Positions 35,253-43,211 of a DNA stretch of 47,385 nt are shown here, in pieces. Each line of letters begins with the position of its first letter. Position 1 is the first letter of the stretch. The DNA is taken from positions 1 to 47,385 of the forward strand of contig DAHXKX010000141.1 of the NCBI GenBank assembly GCA_027366165.1, given 5' to 3'. The notes under the pieces were generated by a model. That model did no database searches and was not told where the DNA came from. It saw nothing but the letters and a program-made list of their open reading frames with translations. Origin of the DNA: Actinomycetota bacterium. GTDB taxonomy: Bacteria; Actinomycetota; Acidimicrobiia; Acidimicrobiales; Acidimicrobiaceae. Position numbers and translations under genes: made by a program.

Positions 35253-36044
35253 TTATATGAGAAAAGATACTGCAGCAAAGGCGATTCCAGCTCCCAGGAC
35301 TCCAACGTATATCGGCACTATGGCGCTGGCGGACGCTGCCACAATGCCGGAAACCACCACTTCAGGTCCGCTGTGAAAGTGTGACAGCACGTACTTTGGA
35401 AGCAACCAGAATACCGTCACTTCAAATGCCGAGAACATGATGAACGCGATCCCGATCTTCCTCAGCGTCCTGCTTTTCTTCGCGGATACGACGATTGCCG
35501 CCACCAGAAGCGCTGCACTACCGTATGACGAAACGTTTATGAGGTTGCCGATCCATCGAAAGTATTTTCCAATTGATGGAATTGAACTGCTGGAAATGGC
35601 ATAGGTAAATGGGATCTTCTCGATCACTTGCTGTTGTGTCGGATTGTTGGGTGCAATGATCTGGGCCACAGCAGTGGACAGAGCCGGGCCTCCCAATACA
35701 ATTTGCTGATCGCTCGTTCCAATAAAATGCTGCTGGATCTGCAGTGTGACATTTGCGAATTCGTCTGCGACAGCCGGTTGAGTCAACGCCCGATCGACGG
35801 CCGCGTTCAATTGAGCTGTGGGAATTTTCGAAAGAACCGGATAACTGTGTTCGACAGATTTCACGATCAGGTCGCTCAAGGCGGATCTGACTGTCGGATT
35901 CTTTAGTGCGGTGGTTGAGTAGCTTGGGACCTTTCCCGAAAGTAGAAGCGTTTGACGGATCACTACCGACGTGAGACATATCCAAGCGAAAATGAGACCA
36001 ATGACGAGGAGTACCGTGGCAAGGCGTTGCCTTACAAAGTTCAA
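35253..36044 (-). CDS. hypothetical membrane protein with external loop domain
   Basis: At 263 aa, one N-terminal helix (about 10-30) is followed by a ~135-residue non-membrane segment (about 33-165) and then three helices (about 173-190, 197-214, 230-262). The large loop would face outside if the N-terminus is inside. I know no named family with certainty. TTG start with GGGAG nine bases upstream. On the same strand as the Mcd-like gene, 126 bp away; it could be part of the same transcript or separate. Confidence 0.6.
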   Translation of the reverse strand: MNFVRQRLATVLLVIGLIFAWICLTSVVIRQTLLLSGKVPSYSTTALKNPTVRSALSDLIVKSVEHSYPVLSKIPTAQLNAAVDRALTQPAVADEFANVTLQIQQHFIGTSDQQIVLGGPALSTAVAQIIAPNNPTQQQVIEKIPFTYAISSSSIPSIGKYFRWIGNLINVSSYGSAALLVAAIVVSAKKSRTLRKIGIAFIMFSAFEVTVFWLLPKYVLSHFHSGPEVVVSGIVAASASAIVPIYVGVLGAGIAFAAVSFLI

Positions 36045-36170
36045 GATGTGTTACTCCCTCGGGTGCTCCTGCAAATGTCAACTCAAGAGTACCATAGACG
36101 AGGGAGCAAAGATCCAGACGTTCGAGTCACCGGCGTTCATGCACCCAAGGAGGTTTATGTGGTGGAAGAC

Positions 36171-37760
36171 TTACTGCTTGATAAGCTTTCGAGCGATCAC
36201 TTTTAGTGACAGGGTCTCGTCCGCTCCTTCGAATATTGACAGGACTCTGGCATCCACGAAGTACCTGCTGACAGAAAATTCTTCAGCGTAACCCATTCCG
36301 CCATGGATTTGCATGGCTTCGCGAGTGACCCATTCCGCGGCCCGGCAAACGTAAGCTTTGACCATTGAGGCTTCCAGTGATCCCTCTCCCTTGGCCATCA
36401 GGTTTGCCACGTGGTATGCGAACTGTCGGGATGCCTGTATTATCGCAGCCATACGGCCCAACTTCGCCTGTGTGAGCTCATAGTCCATGATCGGCAGTCC
36501 AAATACTTTGCGGTTGTTCGCATAGTCCACGGCAGCTTCATAGGCTGCCTGCATGACGCCGACCGCTCTGGCCGCGGTCTGGATTCGTCCGTTCTCGAAA
36601 CCCTCCATTTGGAAGTAAAATCCTTTGCCCAGTCCGTCGTCCATTCCAACGAGGGAGTTTGCAGGAATCCACCAGTTTTCGAATGATATTTCATAAGAGT
36701 GCATGCCCCGGTAACCGATGGTCTCGATCGGCCTGCCCTCCATCCGCCCTGCAGTACCAGACGGACGGGGGTTCTGGTTGAACAAGAATCCTCTTCCATC
36801 ACCCCGGGGCTTTTCAACAATGAAGAGTGACAATCCTTTATGTGCTTTTGACCGGTCGGGATCTGTTCTGGCCAGCAGCATGAGGACATCCGCTCGTGCT
36901 GCAAATGTGCACCAGGTCTTCACCCCATTTATAAGCCATCCGTCATCGATCCGTACTGCTGAAGTGGTGAGATTGGCCACATCAGATCCGTAGTCGGGCT
37001 CTGTCACCGCTACGGCGGCAAGCACTTCTGCCATTGCTAGTTTCGGGAGCCAGTGGTTCTTCTGATCGGGGGTGCCACCTCTGATCAGCGCTCGGGCCAG
37101 TATTTCTGGCCGGGTTATCAAGGAACCACCTGCTCCGAGCGATGCCCTTGACAGTTCCTCAGTGGCAATAACCATTGCGGTGTAATCGTGACCGCTGCCG
37201 GAGGCGAATCCACCAAATTCCTCAGGGATTGAAAGCCCAAAGGCGCCCATCTCGGCCAGTCCGGAGATGATGTCCTCCGGAATGTCCTGATTTTCTCTGT
37301 GAATACGGTCAGCCCGTGGGACGATCTTGTCAGTGGCGAATCTGCGAAACGCGTCCCTCACCATTTCGAACTCGGGATCTAGGTGCAGCGGACCCGATGA
37401 CGTGGCCACTGACGCAACGAACTGCGGATCCCTGTACTTGTTGGCGAAGCTGCGGAGTTCATCGAGTGAACTTGAGTCAACGTCCCAATCCCTCTCCCGG
37501 CCAAAGGTCTTTGAGGCAAGATCGTGGGCCACGTCGGCAATGAAAACGCACACGAGCTTGGCTTCGACGCTCCCTTTGGCGCCATAGTCAAGTATGGCGC
37601 GAGATGCCTCAACGCCGGAGGCGATATGAGCTAGGTCATAGGCGACAACCTGATGCTGATCTGGATCGCCCTCAGCGGAAAGCCGCTGTATTGCCCTGTC
37701 GACAATGTGTTTTGCATTTTCAACGACTTGCGCTGCGTATTGAATATCAGGCTCGAACAT
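36171..37760 (-). CDS. mcd: acyl-CoA dehydrogenase, methylsuccinyl-CoA dehydrogenase-like (Mcd)
   Basis: This 529-aa flavoprotein carries about 130 extra residues ahead of the canonical fold. That matches (2S)-methylsuccinyl-CoA dehydrogenases (about 550 aa), while ordinary members have about 380. The N-terminal part is helical (AIQRLSAE..., DLAHIASGVEASRAIL). The canonical core starts at DPEFEMVRDAFRRFATDKIVPRA, with IPEEFGGFA, TEPDYGSD, the distinctive IGYRGMHSYE, AIGV-like AVGVMQ, and the C-terminal IFEGADETLSLKVIARKL with the catalytic Glu in FEG. It oxidises methylsuccinyl-CoA to mesaconyl-CoA by resemblance. ATG start; a TTG at 37781 is in frame. Confidence 0.75.
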   Translation of the reverse strand: MFEPDIQYAAQVVENAKHIVDRAIQRLSAEGDPDQHQVVAYDLAHIASGVEASRAILDYGAKGSVEAKLVCVFIADVAHDLASKTFGRERDWDVDSSSLDELRSFANKYRDPQFVASVATSSGPLHLDPEFEMVRDAFRRFATDKIVPRADRIHRENQDIPEDIISGLAEMGAFGLSIPEEFGGFASGSGHDYTAMVIATEELSRASLGAGGSLITRPEILARALIRGGTPDQKNHWLPKLAMAEVLAAVAVTEPDYGSDVANLTTSAVRIDDGWLINGVKTWCTFAARADVLMLLARTDPDRSKAHKGLSLFIVEKPRGDGRGFLFNQNPRPSGTAGRMEGRPIETIGYRGMHSYEISFENWWIPANSLVGMDDGLGKGFYFQMEGFENGRIQTAARAVGVMQAAYEAAVDYANNRKVFGLPIMDYELTQAKLGRMAAIIQASRQFAYHVANLMAKGEGSLEASMVKAYVCRAAEWVTREAMQIHGGMGYAEEFSVSRYFVDARVLSIFEGADETLSLKVIARKLIKQ

Positions 37761-37829
37761 ACAGAAAGAATATACCTTCAAGCCGGGGGCTGGCTAATTG
37801 GCCACGTTGAAGCTATGAAGGCAAGGTAT

Positions 37830-38489
37830 CTATCTGGTCACCCGGGCAATTGTGGTGACTACTGGCGGCAGCATGACAGGATCGTCCACAACCAGGACAT
37901 CGGTCATGGCTTCGAGATACCTAGAAACAGCAGTGTCACCCAAACCGACCGGTGCCTCGGCCCAGCAGTCGGTCATCTCTAATCCCAGTCGATTGACAAT
38001 TTGTGGAACCATGATGCCAATGTCCGGATGTCTCATAGAGCTGTTGAGAGCACTGATGGGAGCTTCACCGACTCGACCGGCTGAAGTGATTGCTTCTTGG
38101 ATGACGATCCAGCCGCCGTTCTTAACTACGCTTGCCATCCGCTCGACCACTCTTTTCGGGTCAATCACCTGGAGAAGCAGGAATCTGCAGAATGCGAGGT
38201 CGACCTTTTCCGGCAGCACCATCTCTTCTGCTGCCTGAGTGAGTGCGATCACCTGAGTTTCGCGCGCTGCAATCTCGGCTACCTGGTCTCGGCGTCGGGG
38301 GTCGATATCCACCGCAAACACCCTGCCCGATGGCCCAACAATCTTTCCGAGCGCAACGCTTACGTCTCCACCTCCTGCGCCGACATCTACGCACTTCCAG
38401 CCTGCGCCAATTCCGAGTCGTTCTGTCGCGGTCTCTAGAGGTCTTCGGTAAACGTCGTCTCTTAGCTCAATTGCCACACGATTCGCCAT
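37830..38489 (-). CDS. class I SAM-dependent methyltransferase
   Basis: This 219-aa protein has a class I Rossmann fold with motif I VDVGAGGGDVSVALG, acidic loop VDIDPRR and motif DLAFCRFLLLQVIDP. The C-terminal part is shorter and variable. Substrate unknown (small molecule, lipid or quinone are all possible). ATG start; 69 bp before the Mcd-like gene, same strand. No sign of a role in that pathway. Confidence 0.82.
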   Translation of the reverse strand: MANRVAIELRDDVYRRPLETATERLGIGAGWKCVDVGAGGGDVSVALGKIVGPSGRVFAVDIDPRRRDQVAEIAARETQVIALTQAAEEMVLPEKVDLAFCRFLLLQVIDPKRVVERMASVVKNGGWIVIQEAITSAGRVGEAPISALNSSMRHPDIGIMVPQIVNRLGLEMTDCWAEAPVGLGDTAVSRYLEAMTDVLVVDDPVMLPPVVTTIARVTR

Positions 38490-38513
38490 AACTTCACGCT
38501 AGTGTAATAAGCC

Positions 38514-38969
38514 GTGAATGCGATGATGTTACTTTGTGACTCTGCCTTAGTGGCAGAGGGGAAGCTATTCATATTGGGCGGCGGCTGGACAGTGGTAGGC
38601 CCACAGCCGACCCCAATGGCAATAGCTTTGAAGCTTGACGTGTCGTGGACGGAACTCGAAGATCCGCACCACTGGGAGCTGTATCTGGAGGACGCGGACG
38701 GCAAGGAAGTTGTCTTTGACACCCCTGAAGGGCCGAGGCCGGTGGAGGTGAGAGGTGACTTTCAGGTCGGGCGCCCTCAAGGAGCGGTAGAGGGAGCTCC
38801 AGTCTCTGTGAATATGGCTGTGAACATCGGTCCCTTGCCATTCACCCCCGGTCAGCGCTTCAACTGGAAACTCATCGTCGACGGTCAGTCTGAGGAAGAC
38901 TGGGTTCTTTCTTTCTCAACAAGATCATTGGATGACGTTGGTCTAGGTCAAGTTCCGGGAGTTCAGTAA
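38514..38969 (+). CDS. DUF6941 family protein
   Basis: This 151-aa protein resembles the DUF6941 family by CDSALVAEGKLFILGGGW near the start. The predicted product is mostly beta, soluble, without signal. Function unknown. The GTG start is read from position; ATGs at 38523 and 38526 are alternatives. It is divergent from the methyltransferase gene (24 bp). Its stop is two bases before the mch-like ATG, so the two are coupled. Confidence 0.7.
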   Translation: MNAMMLLCDSALVAEGKLFILGGGWTVVGPQPTPMAIALKLDVSWTELEDPHHWELYLEDADGKEVVFDTPEGPRPVEVRGDFQVGRPQGAVEGAPVSVNMAVNIGPLPFTPGQRFNWKLIVDGQSEEDWVLSFSTRSLDDVGLGQVPGVQ

Positions 38970-38971
38970 CT

Positions 38972-39484
38972 ATGGCAATTTACGAAAGGCCTTTTGGGGC
39001 CTACCTTGAAGACTTCAAACCTGGTGACATCTACCGTCATTGGCCGGGAAAGACTATTACCGAGGCAGATGACCATCTCTTTTGCATGATCACCATGAAT
39101 CACCATCCTCTGCACACGAATACCTATTTTGCCGAGAATGAGACTGTCCAAAAGAGGAATGTTGTCGTGGGAAATCTTGTCTACTCCCTGGTATTGGGTA
39201 TGAGTGTTCCAGATATCAGTGGCGCAGCAATTGCGAACCTTGAGGTTGAATCCCTGAAACACCTTCACCCGACGTTTCACGGAGACACTATTTATGCGGA
39301 GACCAGGGTCTTGGACGTCGTCGAGTCCAAGTCGAAGCCAGACAGAGGCATTGTATCGGTTGAGACCAAGGGCTTCAACCAAGAAGGGCTTGAGGTCTGC
39401 TATTTCAAGCGTAAGGTTATGGTTTGGAAAAAGGAATTCGCACCTGCACGTAAACGTCCTTATACTGACGCAAACTGGAGCTAA
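38972..39484 (+). CDS. mch: single-hotdog MaoC dehydratase, mesaconyl-CoA hydratase-like (Mch)
   Basis: This 170-aa MaoC protein has AYLEDFKPGDIYRH, the active-site region TITEADDHLFC with HHPLHTN (Asp/His), HPTFHGDTIYAETRVLDV and the TKGFNQEGLEVCYFKRKVMV end. That pattern is seen in the short MaoC proteins that sit beside malyl-CoA lyases in actinobacterial ethylmalonyl-CoA loci. It would hydrate mesaconyl-CoA to beta-methylmalyl-CoA. It could also be a general acyl dehydratase. Coupled to the DUF6941 gene. Confidence 0.75.
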   Translation: MAIYERPFGAYLEDFKPGDIYRHWPGKTITEADDHLFCMITMNHHPLHTNTYFAENETVQKRNVVVGNLVYSLVLGMSVPDISGAAIANLEVESLKHLHPTFHGDTIYAETRVLDVVESKSKPDRGIVSVETKGFNQEGLEVCYFKRKVMVWKKEFAPARKRPYTDANWS

Positions 39485-39717
39485 ACCTCCAACTGAGCAT
39501 TGTTTCATCCTGACGCCAAAGATGCGGCAGATGACATAGATTGCTGATTGAGAAAATTACTGGGGCTTGTCGATCGGTATTTGAAACAGATTGTTTGAGG
39601 GTCCCAAAACTCATCGTCGTCATCTCGGGGTATTTCAATCGTCGACGTATCCCGTTGTCTCTTTCGAATTGAGGAATTTTGGGTTCTTCGAAATTGTGGC
39701 TATGGTGGTAGGTACCC

Positions 39718-40572
39718 ATGGCGAGGCTTGAATTTTATGGAGTCAGAGGGTCTCACCCGACTCCTAATCGAGAGAATTTGAAATTTGGTGGAAACACTTC
39801 TTGTGTAGTTCTCTATGCTGACGCCGACGTAGAGGGTAAATTTCCGCTGATATTGGATTTGGGGACTGGCCTGACAAGATTTGCGGCTCGCCAGCCGCTT
39901 GACGGCTCCTTTTATGGCACCGCACTGCTCTCTCATCTGCACTTCGATCACATCCAAGGCCTTCCTTTTTTTGCGCCGATAGATAGAAAAGGAGCAAGAT
40001 TAGCTGTCTATGGACCCAGTGAAAATGGTATCGGGTTAGCCGACAGCCTGCGGACCCTGATCGGCTCACCATATTTTCCGATTGTTCTGGCGGACCTGAG
40101 TGGTGAGATAGCTATCGAGACCCTCGATGGCGATGGCATTGTTCTCGACCAGCCTGGAAAGCCGAAGATTGTGCCATGCCTTGTCGACCACACAAATGCG
40201 ACGTTCGGTTACCGGATAGAAGTTGACGACAAGGTTGTCGTGTTTGTGCCTGACCATCAAGCGCCTGGGGACAATTCGACTGTCAAGGAATCTGTCCTGG
40301 ACCTATGCGCAAACGCCAACATTTTGATTCACGATGCTCAGTACACGCTTGCTGAATTTGCGGAAAAGTCACATTGGGGCCATTCGACGTTCGACTATGC
40401 ATTGGAGGTTGCAGCTCAATCCAACGTCAAGGCACTGGCGTTCTTCCACCACGATCCATGCAGGTCTGACACGGAACTCGAGTCAATCGAACGGCGCTAT
40501 CAGGCTAGTGAGTCGAAGAATGCAATCCAGGTGTTTGCAGCCCGTGAAGGTCAGACGATTCAAATCCAGTAG
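39718..40572 (+). CDS. MBL-fold metallo-hydrolase (RNase Z/PhnP-like)
   Basis: This 284-aa metallo-beta-lactamase-fold protein has VRGSHPTP, LDLGTGLTRF, SHLHFDHIQG (HxHxDH zinc motif), DHTNATFGYRI, PDHQ, HDAQYT and the HWGHST histidine. The pattern (loop and length) is of the phosphodiesterase-like, PhnP/RNase Z-related branch; substrate is unknown. ATG start with GGTAGG upstream. Confidence 0.83.
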   Translation: MARLEFYGVRGSHPTPNRENLKFGGNTSCVVLYADADVEGKFPLILDLGTGLTRFAARQPLDGSFYGTALLSHLHFDHIQGLPFFAPIDRKGARLAVYGPSENGIGLADSLRTLIGSPYFPIVLADLSGEIAIETLDGDGIVLDQPGKPKIVPCLVDHTNATFGYRIEVDDKVVVFVPDHQAPGDNSTVKESVLDLCANANILIHDAQYTLAEFAEKSHWGHSTFDYALEVAAQSNVKALAFFHHDPCRSDTELESIERRYQASESKNAIQVFAAREGQTIQIQ

Positions 40573-40614
40573 TTTTGAATTGAGAGCTTCGGAATCCTAG
40601 GTCGAGGTAATTTG

Positions 40615-41115
40615 GTGGTAGCTGAATTCAGCATTGAGGACTACAAGAAGGCCGTTGGTTCGTTTGTAACCGGCATCACGGTTGTCACCGCAGCCTCTGA
40701 TGAGGGTCCGGTGGGTTTTACCTGTCAAAGTTTTACCTCATTATCTCTTGATCCACCGACAATATTGATTTCATTGGCACGGACTTCGCGAACCTTTTCA
40801 ACCATCGCCATGCGCCAGAAGTTTTGCGTGAATATTCTTGGTACTGGTTCAGCCCGGATTGCCCATGACTTCGCATTTATGGATCCGAGCATCCGTTTTA
40901 CGACTCATTCATGGATGTCCTGCGAAAGCGGCAATCCGGTACTGAATGCGGCATTGGTTTGGCTTGATTGCGAACTTGTGCAATCAATTGAGGTCGAAGA
41001 TCACCTAATAGCGATCGGCAGAGTTGTTGCCGTGGGGCAATTCGATGAAGATAATGAGCCTCTGACCTATTTTCGTGGAGGCTTTGGCGGGTTCGTTCAG
41101 CTTCGGGATGCCTGA
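40615..41115 (+). CDS. flavin reductase domain protein (FMN-binding)
   Basis: This 166-aa protein is of the flavin reductase-like family (HpaC/NtaB type): VGSFVTGITVVTA, GFTCQSFTSLSLDPPTILIS, F-C-V-N-I-L and LTYFRGGFGGF. It supplies reduced FMN/FAD to a monooxygenase, or acts as an NAD(P)H:flavin reductase; no partner oxygenase lies in the window. I take GTG 40615 with GAGG seven bases upstream instead of TTG 40612. Confidence 0.9.
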   Translation: MVAEFSIEDYKKAVGSFVTGITVVTAASDEGPVGFTCQSFTSLSLDPPTILISLARTSRTFSTIAMRQKFCVNILGTGSARIAHDFAFMDPSIRFTTHSWMSCESGNPVLNAALVWLDCELVQSIEVEDHLIAIGRVVAVGQFDEDNEPLTYFRGGFGGFVQLRDA

Positions 41116-41284
41116 CCACCCCTTTGCTTCCAGCCTAGCGATGCAGTTGATGTAGGAATCTTGAGTTCACCCGGTTGTCCAGGTTGCCATCGGCGAACTG
41201 TCGGTGGCGATAAGGCATATGCCAGTTTCTCCTTGTAAGATCTCAGCGAAGAGTGTCGAACCAAATGGCAAGGCGAGGTTGAAC

Positions 41285-41836
41285 GTGGCCAGAGTTTATG
41301 AATCTGAACGGATAGCAGATGTGATGATAGTTGAGCCTCAGTCATTTGCAGATGACCGTGGCCGCTTTCTCGAAAGCTACAGGCGTTCATGGTTTCCACT
41401 TGGTCGAGAAATGGTCCAGGGGTCGCGATCCGACAAGACCGCCGGGTCGCTTGTAGGACTGCACTACCATCTCCATCAAGCCGACTACTGGTACGTTCTC
41501 CAAGGTAGAGCCCAGGTTGTTCTCCATGATCTGAGAGTTGGATCCGAGACTGAAGGCAGAACTCTGGAGATCGAAGCGGGTGATTCGAACGAAATCGGTG
41601 TCTTCATTCCGCCTGGAGTTGCGCACGGCTTCGTGGCCATCACCGACATGACCCTGACATATCTTGTGGACAGTTACTACAATCCCTCTGACGAACTTGG
41701 CGTTGCATGGGATGACCCTGAAATCGGCGCCAGGTGGGTCGTGGATTCACCGATTTACTCACCGAGAGACGCAAAAAACCCTCTTAGGAGAGATATCAAG
41801 GAGTATTTGCTTCCACGTGCAGTAATGCGATCCTGA
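41285..41836 (+). CDS. rfbC: dTDP-4-dehydrorhamnose 3,5-epimerase-like protein (RfbC/RmlC)
   Basis: This 183-aa cupin, the usual RmlC length, has IVEPQSFADDRGRFLESY, then GSLVGLHYHLH (catalytic His), VLQGRAQVVLHDLR, FIPPGVAHGF and LTYLVDSYYNPSDELG. It epimerises C3 and C5 of the dTDP sugar on the way to dTDP-L-rhamnose. The start is the GTG with GAGG six bases upstream, as the frame extends 27 codons further without a ribosome site. No rfbA/B/D is in the window. Close variants make other dTDP sugars, so the final sugar is not certain. Confidence 0.82.
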   Translation: MARVYESERIADVMIVEPQSFADDRGRFLESYRRSWFPLGREMVQGSRSDKTAGSLVGLHYHLHQADYWYVLQGRAQVVLHDLRVGSETEGRTLEIEAGDSNEIGVFIPPGVAHGFVAITDMTLTYLVDSYYNPSDELGVAWDDPEIGARWVVDSPIYSPRDAKNPLRRDIKEYLLPRAVMRS

Positions 41837-41973
41837 TCAGATACCCTTTAAGTGAGGATTCGTAGGTTCCCACATCGCAATGTCTTTGTGTGTTCTTACT
41901 TTTTGCCAAATATCGTGAAAACGGGGCCTTATTGTTGTACTTGCTCTAGCGACGGTAAGTCCGGAGGTAAGAG

Positions 41974-43062
41974 TTGGCTTTTTTTGTTTTGGCACTTTTG
42001 GTTTTGGTAGTTGTGATTTTCCTTGGAGCCGCGCTTTCATCGAGAGCTCGATCGGAGAAGAAATCTATTGCCAGTTTTCACCAGCACATGGATCAACTGT
42101 CTGGCGTCGTTAAATCTGAGAACCACCCGGATGAGGGTGCCTGTGAGACTGGGTCAGAACTTTTCACTTCACTTCCATCACATGTAAGGGTTGTCGGCAA
42201 AGCCACAGGAGCCAAAGAGTCCTCCTCATCCAAGAGACGTGTATACCGGGCGGGTTCTGTCACTGCTGCGACAGCCAGGAGAGGTCGTGTGTCCGCCAAG
42301 AACCCACACCTTGCTGAACGTCATTCCAATGAAATGCCGGTATCTCAGGTTCAGGCGAACCTGTACTCGGTTGATGCTCCGCCTAGGGGCGAGATGCCCG
42401 CGGTGCCTGTAGAGGACCCGGCCCCAGCGCAAAGGCGTGCGCGGTTGAGCTCAAGCGTCAGGCCAGGTGGTTCGAAAGTACATACCGAGATCCTGCGATT
42501 CGATGATGCCGCGCAAGAAGTAGCTGAGGAGCAACCTAGTGCTCGATTTTTTGGATTCGATCGGCGGTTCAACACCAAGATCCTTGCAGCGGCATCAGTG
42601 ATCGCACTCGCGGGTTTGGGGGCAGTTGTCATTTCCTTAAGCTCCTCACATCCAAATACGTCGGGTAAAAGTTCAGTCTCCGTCGCATCGACGAAACCAG
42701 TCGGTAAGTCAAACTCGACTACGGCCACCACCGAGGCACCTTTAGCTCCTTCAGGCCCGCTGACACCGACGACTGCCGATAATGTGGGTGCAACTTATTT
42801 TGTGAACGCGCCTTTGATCACGATTGGGATTAGTGCATCTGCGCCAGCTTGGGTTGAAGAGTCTGTTGCACCGGGGTCGAAGGTGCTGTGGGAGGGGATA
42901 ATTCCAACCGGCGGAATCAAGACCTTTACACTCAATAGTTCGATGTGGATCCGTACAGGAAATGTAGGTGTTCTTACCATCACAGCCAATGGGCAGCCGG
43001 TCACTTTCTCGGCAGCGCCGGGCGTATATGATTTCACCTTCAGACAGGGTGTCAAGGCTTAG
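41974..43062 (+). CDS. two-TM protein with C-terminal DUF4115 (RodZ-like) domain
   Basis: At 362 aa, there is a TM helix at residues 2-21, a low-complexity, charged/Ser/Pro-rich segment (22-205), a second TM helix (about 208-226) and a Ser/Thr-rich linker. A C-terminal beta domain (about 275-355) resembles the DUF4115 end of RodZ: VEESVAPGSKVLWEG, GIKTFTLNSSMWIRTGNVG, TITANGQPV. The HTH of RodZ is absent, so it is not a RodZ orthologue. TTG start, with GGAGG about six bases upstream. A role at the cell envelope is inferred. Confidence 0.65.
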   Translation: MAFFVLALLVLVVVIFLGAALSSRARSEKKSIASFHQHMDQLSGVVKSENHPDEGACETGSELFTSLPSHVRVVGKATGAKESSSSKRRVYRAGSVTAATARRGRVSAKNPHLAERHSNEMPVSQVQANLYSVDAPPRGEMPAVPVEDPAPAQRRARLSSSVRPGGSKVHTEILRFDDAAQEVAEEQPSARFFGFDRRFNTKILAAASVIALAGLGAVVISLSSSHPNTSGKSSVSVASTKPVGKSNSTTATTEAPLAPSGPLTPTTADNVGATYFVNAPLITIGISASAPAWVEESVAPGSKVLWEGIIPTGGIKTFTLNSSMWIRTGNVGVLTITANGQPVTFSAAPGVYDFTFRQGVKA

Positions 43063-43211
43063 GGGTGTTCGCATTGACGAATACTTTGTGAAGTGGGTGA
43101 GTGGTCACCATGAGCCGACCTTTATCCACATTCGGGCTACTAGGTCAACCATGGAATTTTTATATCAAGTTTCATTCAAGATCTCTTGGGGAGACACTCT
43201 GGCGACAGTCT

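Noticed and set aside
38963-39508. 181-codon minus-strand frame over the MaoC gene
   Set aside because: Antisense shadow; the plus frame has the hotdog hydratase motifs and coupling to the previous gene.
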